Positions 60,396-64,000 of a stretch of 64,000 bases of DNA are shown here, piece by piece. The position numbers were made by a program, and so were the translations under genes. The notes beneath the pieces are model-generated. The model was not told the DNA's origin, made no database searches, and was given only the letters and a program-made list of their open reading frames with translations. The first letter of the stretch is position 1. Every line of letters starts with the position of its first letter. This DNA is from Strongylocentrotus droebachiensis. Lineage: Eukaryota > Echinodermata > Echinoidea > Camarodonta > Strongylocentrotidae. Where the stretch lies: positions 1 through 64,000 of the forward strand of contig JAVYIG010000869.1 of NCBI GenBank assembly GCA_035222895.1, given 5' to 3'.

Positions 60396-61270
60396 CCTCC
60401 TTCACATACACGGCTTTTCCTTACGAGTCCTTAATGATCGCCAACTCGTAGTCAATCGCAATGATCCGTAAATATCTCGCTGGTATCCGTAAATAACTCG
60501 TCACAACTCGTAACAACTCGTAGACACTCGTAAGGATCCGTGAAAGGAGAGACAATTTGTTTGAAATGTCAAAAATCACCTTACGATTGTCCACGGATTG
60601 ATTTGTCCGTAAATAGCTCATAAATAGCTCGTAACAATCCGTAAGTATCGTAAACCGCTCGCAACAACACTTAACTATCCGTAAACTGCTCGCAAGAATC
60701 CGTAATTGACTCGTAACAATTTTTAAACGATTTGTTACGTTTAGTTCCCGATTTGTTTGCGGATTAATTACGGATTATTACGAGTGCTTACGTGTTGTTT
60801 ACGATTTCATTCGGGTAGTGTTACGATGGCTTTACGGATTTTTACAGGTTATTACGAACACTTTACGAATAGATACATATACTTCACGTATTCTTACGAA
60901 CTGTTTACGATTTGGGGAAAGGTGTTAAACCTGCAAATTCGAACACTTAATTTTCAGTTGATATTTTTGGTTAAAAATCCTAAGGACTCGTAAATACTCG
61001 TAATTATCTCGTAACTATTCGTAACAACACGTAAACAAGTCGTAACTAAAATATTAGTTGCTCGTAGTTATCCGTGACAACTCGTAACAAATCGTGGACT
61101 TTTGCCGTAAATACATTGATCGTAATAACTCGTAATAATCCGTAATAACCCGTAAATAGCTCGTAATAACTCGTAACAACTCTTACATCGATCGTAAAAG
61201 TGGCCAAATCGTATGGATCCGTGAAAGATCCGTAGGGACTCGTAAGAAAAATCCGTGTATGTGAAGGGGG
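60396..61270. mobile_element. 875-bp TIR element built of 11-bp TCGTAA words
   Basis: TIRs: CCTCCTTCACATACACGG plus CTTTTCCTTACGAGTCC at the left, matched by GGACTCGTAAGAAAAATCCG and TGTATGTGAAGGGGG at the right. TA flanks both ends. The interior has words such as CTCGTAACAAC and CCGTAAATAG repeating about every 11 bp in forward orientation (60425-60720), reversed (60727-60915, TTACGGATTATTACGAG), then forward again (60980-61256). No transposase is encoded. Confidence 0.83.
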
Positions 61271-61949
61271 TATAAGCAAATTTCGGTACACTCTGATTTC
61301 AGGCAATTTGTTTTTCAATGGATGGAAAGAAAAGACGTGGACATGATTGTGATACCTGTCTATTACTCATTTTCTTTCTGAAATAAGGCAGCAATTTCAA
61401 ACTCATTTCATCAAGATAATTCACTCTAGCGTAGCGTGTATGAACTCATAATCCACGATTGTTATCCATTACACAGGTGTTATAAATGTCTCAAACATCC
61501 CTCTTTCCTCTTTCATACCACCTGTTTTAGCACCAAATGATACATAAATAAACTGAACTCTGAACATACACACTCTATTGTTCCAATCTTTAGCACCTCC
61601 AATCATATTTCCTTTCCCTTGAAATGTCGTCTCTTCCTGTGGAATCATCACTTAAGGAGCAAGAGTAGAAATGGTTTTGACAGGCGACAGTACAATCGAG
61701 TCATGTGTGATGTTCCGTAGTGTCGGGTCGGTGTGCAACTCTAGATGGAGTCAATCTCGACGGATTTCCATGAGCCGGCTAGGCTTCTGGTTGATGTTGC
61801 CTTAATCCTGCCCATACAAGTGAAGTGCGTGAATAAATAGATATTTTGGTATCTTTTGTATATTATTTTGTTGTTGTATATGTTTGCGTTGCTTTGTTTT
61901 GTCTTTAAATTGGTGTGTGTCGCATTAGTTATATGAATATAGGAAACTG

Positions 61950-62125
61950 AACTGTTATCTCTATGAAATAGAGGTGCCATAGACCTCTGGAGGCCGAGGT
62001 CATGGGTTCGAGCCTCAGCAAGGACTTGACCAGACTTGTGTCCGTATGGGGTTAGTGAGACATCTTTTGGACATTGCTTCTCTACACCCAAGAGGTATGG
62101 ATACCCGGTAGGATGCGAACATCAT
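61950..62125 (+). mobile_element. tRNA-derived SINE
   Basis: A tRNA-like head with box B GGTTCGAGCCTC (about 62005), then a body ending ACACCCAAGAGGTATGGATA and CCCGGTAGGATGCGAAC. The end matches the fragments at 560-606 and 46820-46845. Confidence 0.7.
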
Positions 62126-63013
62126 TGTTGTACATGGAATTACTATTTGCATGTTTAACCCAAATTTCGTAAGTTCCCGAATCCTAAAACTGAATAAAAG
62201 CAATAGGAGCAGTGGGAAATATGTTAAATGCGTGTTAAAATAATATTGCTGTCATTATAAGCTAGCTCTTGATAAAAAAAAACTGTTTTGTTTCGTCAGC
62301 ATCAACTTAAAAAATAATGTGTCGTCTTTCAGCACCATCCTTCACCTTTAAAAAGAACCACACATCACTTCGTATTTTGCTGATGATTAAACCAACGCAA
62401 GCATTGCCACATTCCCCTCCCCTATCTACATGTGCTAATCGGTGGGTGGGTGGAAAGTTCAATAATTTACTAATTCGTCGCTCCGCCCTGGGCTTTAATG
62501 AGAATAAAGTAGGTTAGCTCCGAGACAAAGGTGGCATAATTCAGCCGATCTCAAAAAACAAAAAAAATTAATTCGCCATGATCAGCTTTATGCTTGGATA
62601 ATGACAGGTAGATGTATGGTACTCGATTAAGCCCTAGGGGATCATCCCACGTAAAAGTCAATCTTATTATATACTGACACTTTTTTTTTTTAATTGTCCC
62701 TAATCGGTCACCCTGGTGCAGATTAAACATGGTGCTCATTGGACGTCGCCACAAGATTTAGGTGAGCTCATCCGACACGCCTTTCTGCTGCGCGGTGCGT
62801 CGCCATCTTGTGCTGTGCCAACTGTTGTCATGGTTGTCGCTGTTAAGAGCTTCGGATAGTTTAACCCCCGACGGAGAATCAGTCGACCATTGTGAAAGAT
62901 GGGAATGGGCTTTTCAAACCAAATTTGCGGGGAAATCAAGCGTTAAATAATATTTTTAAAAGGTAAAGAGGAATAAAAGGACCCAATACAATTTATTTTC
63001 AAATTGTAATAGT

Positions 63014-63048
<35 letters not shown>

Positions 63049-64000
63049 ACCTCTCCCCTCTTCTCTCCCCTTCCCCTCTCTCTCCTCTTCTCTATCTCTC
63101 TGGCTCGTTCTCTTCCCCCTATTTTCTCTCTTCCTCTAATCTCTCTCTCTCACACACCCTTTTTCTCAATCCCCCTTCCTTTCTCCCCATCCCCCTCTCC
63201 CTCTCACCTCAACCCTCTCTATATAAGTCATACCGTTAACGTTCTTCAGGTAATTCCACGACAGTCCTCATACCACCAATTCAGTGCCCAATCACTTCAG
63301 TGCTCCGATGCTTTAAAGCACTGACCGACTTTCGTATCCCTTCACATTGCCATGGGCATCAGAGCTATCATGGCGCCGGGTCATGCAGACTTTCTCCATT
63401 TCTCTTCTTCTCCTCTGACCCCGGACAGGGGCGTATCCACGATTTTGTATAACACAAAACAAGGGGGTGGGTGAAAAGAAAAGATTATCACAGTAAAATC
63501 TTCGACAATCAAGAAAAAACCAGAACAAACAAACAAAAAACAAACAGACACACAAACAATAAAAAAATAAAAAAATCATGTCCTTTCGGATCGATCATTT
63601 TTTTAACGTGAAGCATACATAATGTATTTAGGGTGTATTGTGTACTTAAGGTATAATGGCAATTGGATTTCAAAGTGGGAGACGGGCAAGTTGTGCACCC
63701 CCCCCCCTCCCGGTCCACTCTCCCTCTCAAATTCGCCATTGCCCTGGAGACACGTCTGTGAGAAGAAAGGATACTCGATGAAGTTATCAGGCTGATTGGA
63801 CAAGTCCTATGACGAGTATAATTTGATACAAGTGCAAATAAATTTCATCTGCTTTATTTTCCCTAGCCGAAATTAAAGGCAATAATGCCTTAAGGAGGCA
63901 AAATGGGTAATCTTGATAGAATAAGTACTTTGGAGGGGAAATTTACACGTTTGATATCATATTTGATATAATAATGTTTAGTGTTTTTTGTTGTTGATTC
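62126..64000. other. intergenic sequence at window end
   Basis: No gene recognised. CT microsatellite at 63012-63160, a GACAGGGGCGTATCCACGA terminus at about 63424 that resembles hAT-type ends but whose partner is not evident, and A-rich sequence at 63520-63580. Confidence 0.45.
63012..63160 (+). repeat. (CT)n microsatellite
   Basis: Pure CT for about 32 bp, then CT with CCCC and TTTT interruptions. Confidence 0.93.

Noticed and set aside
4077..63160. CRISPR array or prokaryotic operon among the repeats
   Set aside because: No regular repeat-spacer order or cas genes; the sequence is intron-rich animal DNA.

Overview
The window looks like intron-rich animal nuclear DNA, most likely from an echinoderm and probably a sea urchin. 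This is inference. The grounds are phase-1 exon shuffling of EGF, HYR, Sushi and Reeler modules, long AT-rich introns packed with CT/GA microsatellites, many small TIR elements and tRNA-derived SINEs, and frequent TACATGTA words. No bacterial or organellar genes were seen, and no functional tRNA, rRNA or CRISPR.

Layout. 1-3.0 kb: repeat-rich sequence with an 18-bp minisatellite and a Penelope-like retroelement whose 5' part is inverted; its terminal region carries CCAAT palindromes, a TATA box and a sequence that folds as a hammerhead ribozyme. 3.3-3.8 kb: a TTAA-flanked MITE. 8.46-31.1 kb (+): a 16-exon gene whose exons join in one open frame of 1249 residues. It encodes a type I membrane protein: signal peptide, Reeler domain, seven EGF domains, two HYR domains, a Sushi-like domain, a furin-site module, a cysteine-rich GCC2/GCC3-like domain, a transmembrane helix and a polyproline tail. 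Its introns hold an 849-bp foldback element built of 53-bp units, a zinc-finger relic inside a TIR element, SINEs and MITEs. About 33.56-33.6 kb: convergent polyadenylation signals. 34.06-42.94 kb (-): a second gene, eight coding exons plus a noncoding first exon, joining in frame to a 279-residue coiled-coil protein that I assign to CCDC122 from remembered family similarity. It has a 16-nt microexon and a CRE/E-box/CCAAT promoter cluster. 43-64 kb: no cellular gene recognised; transposable elements dominate, including a nested palindromic MITE, several SINEs, an intact 975-residue L2-like LINE ORF, and three TIR elements whose interiors are degenerate repeats of short words.

The two genes converge tail to tail and show no sign of shared function. 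The first probably acts at the cell surface, with an adhesive or recognition ectodomain coupled to an actin-linked proline-rich tail. The second is an intracellular coiled-coil protein. The least familiar material is the set of word-repeat foldback elements, the Penelope ribozyme and inversion, and the Reeler/EGF/HYR receptor architecture.
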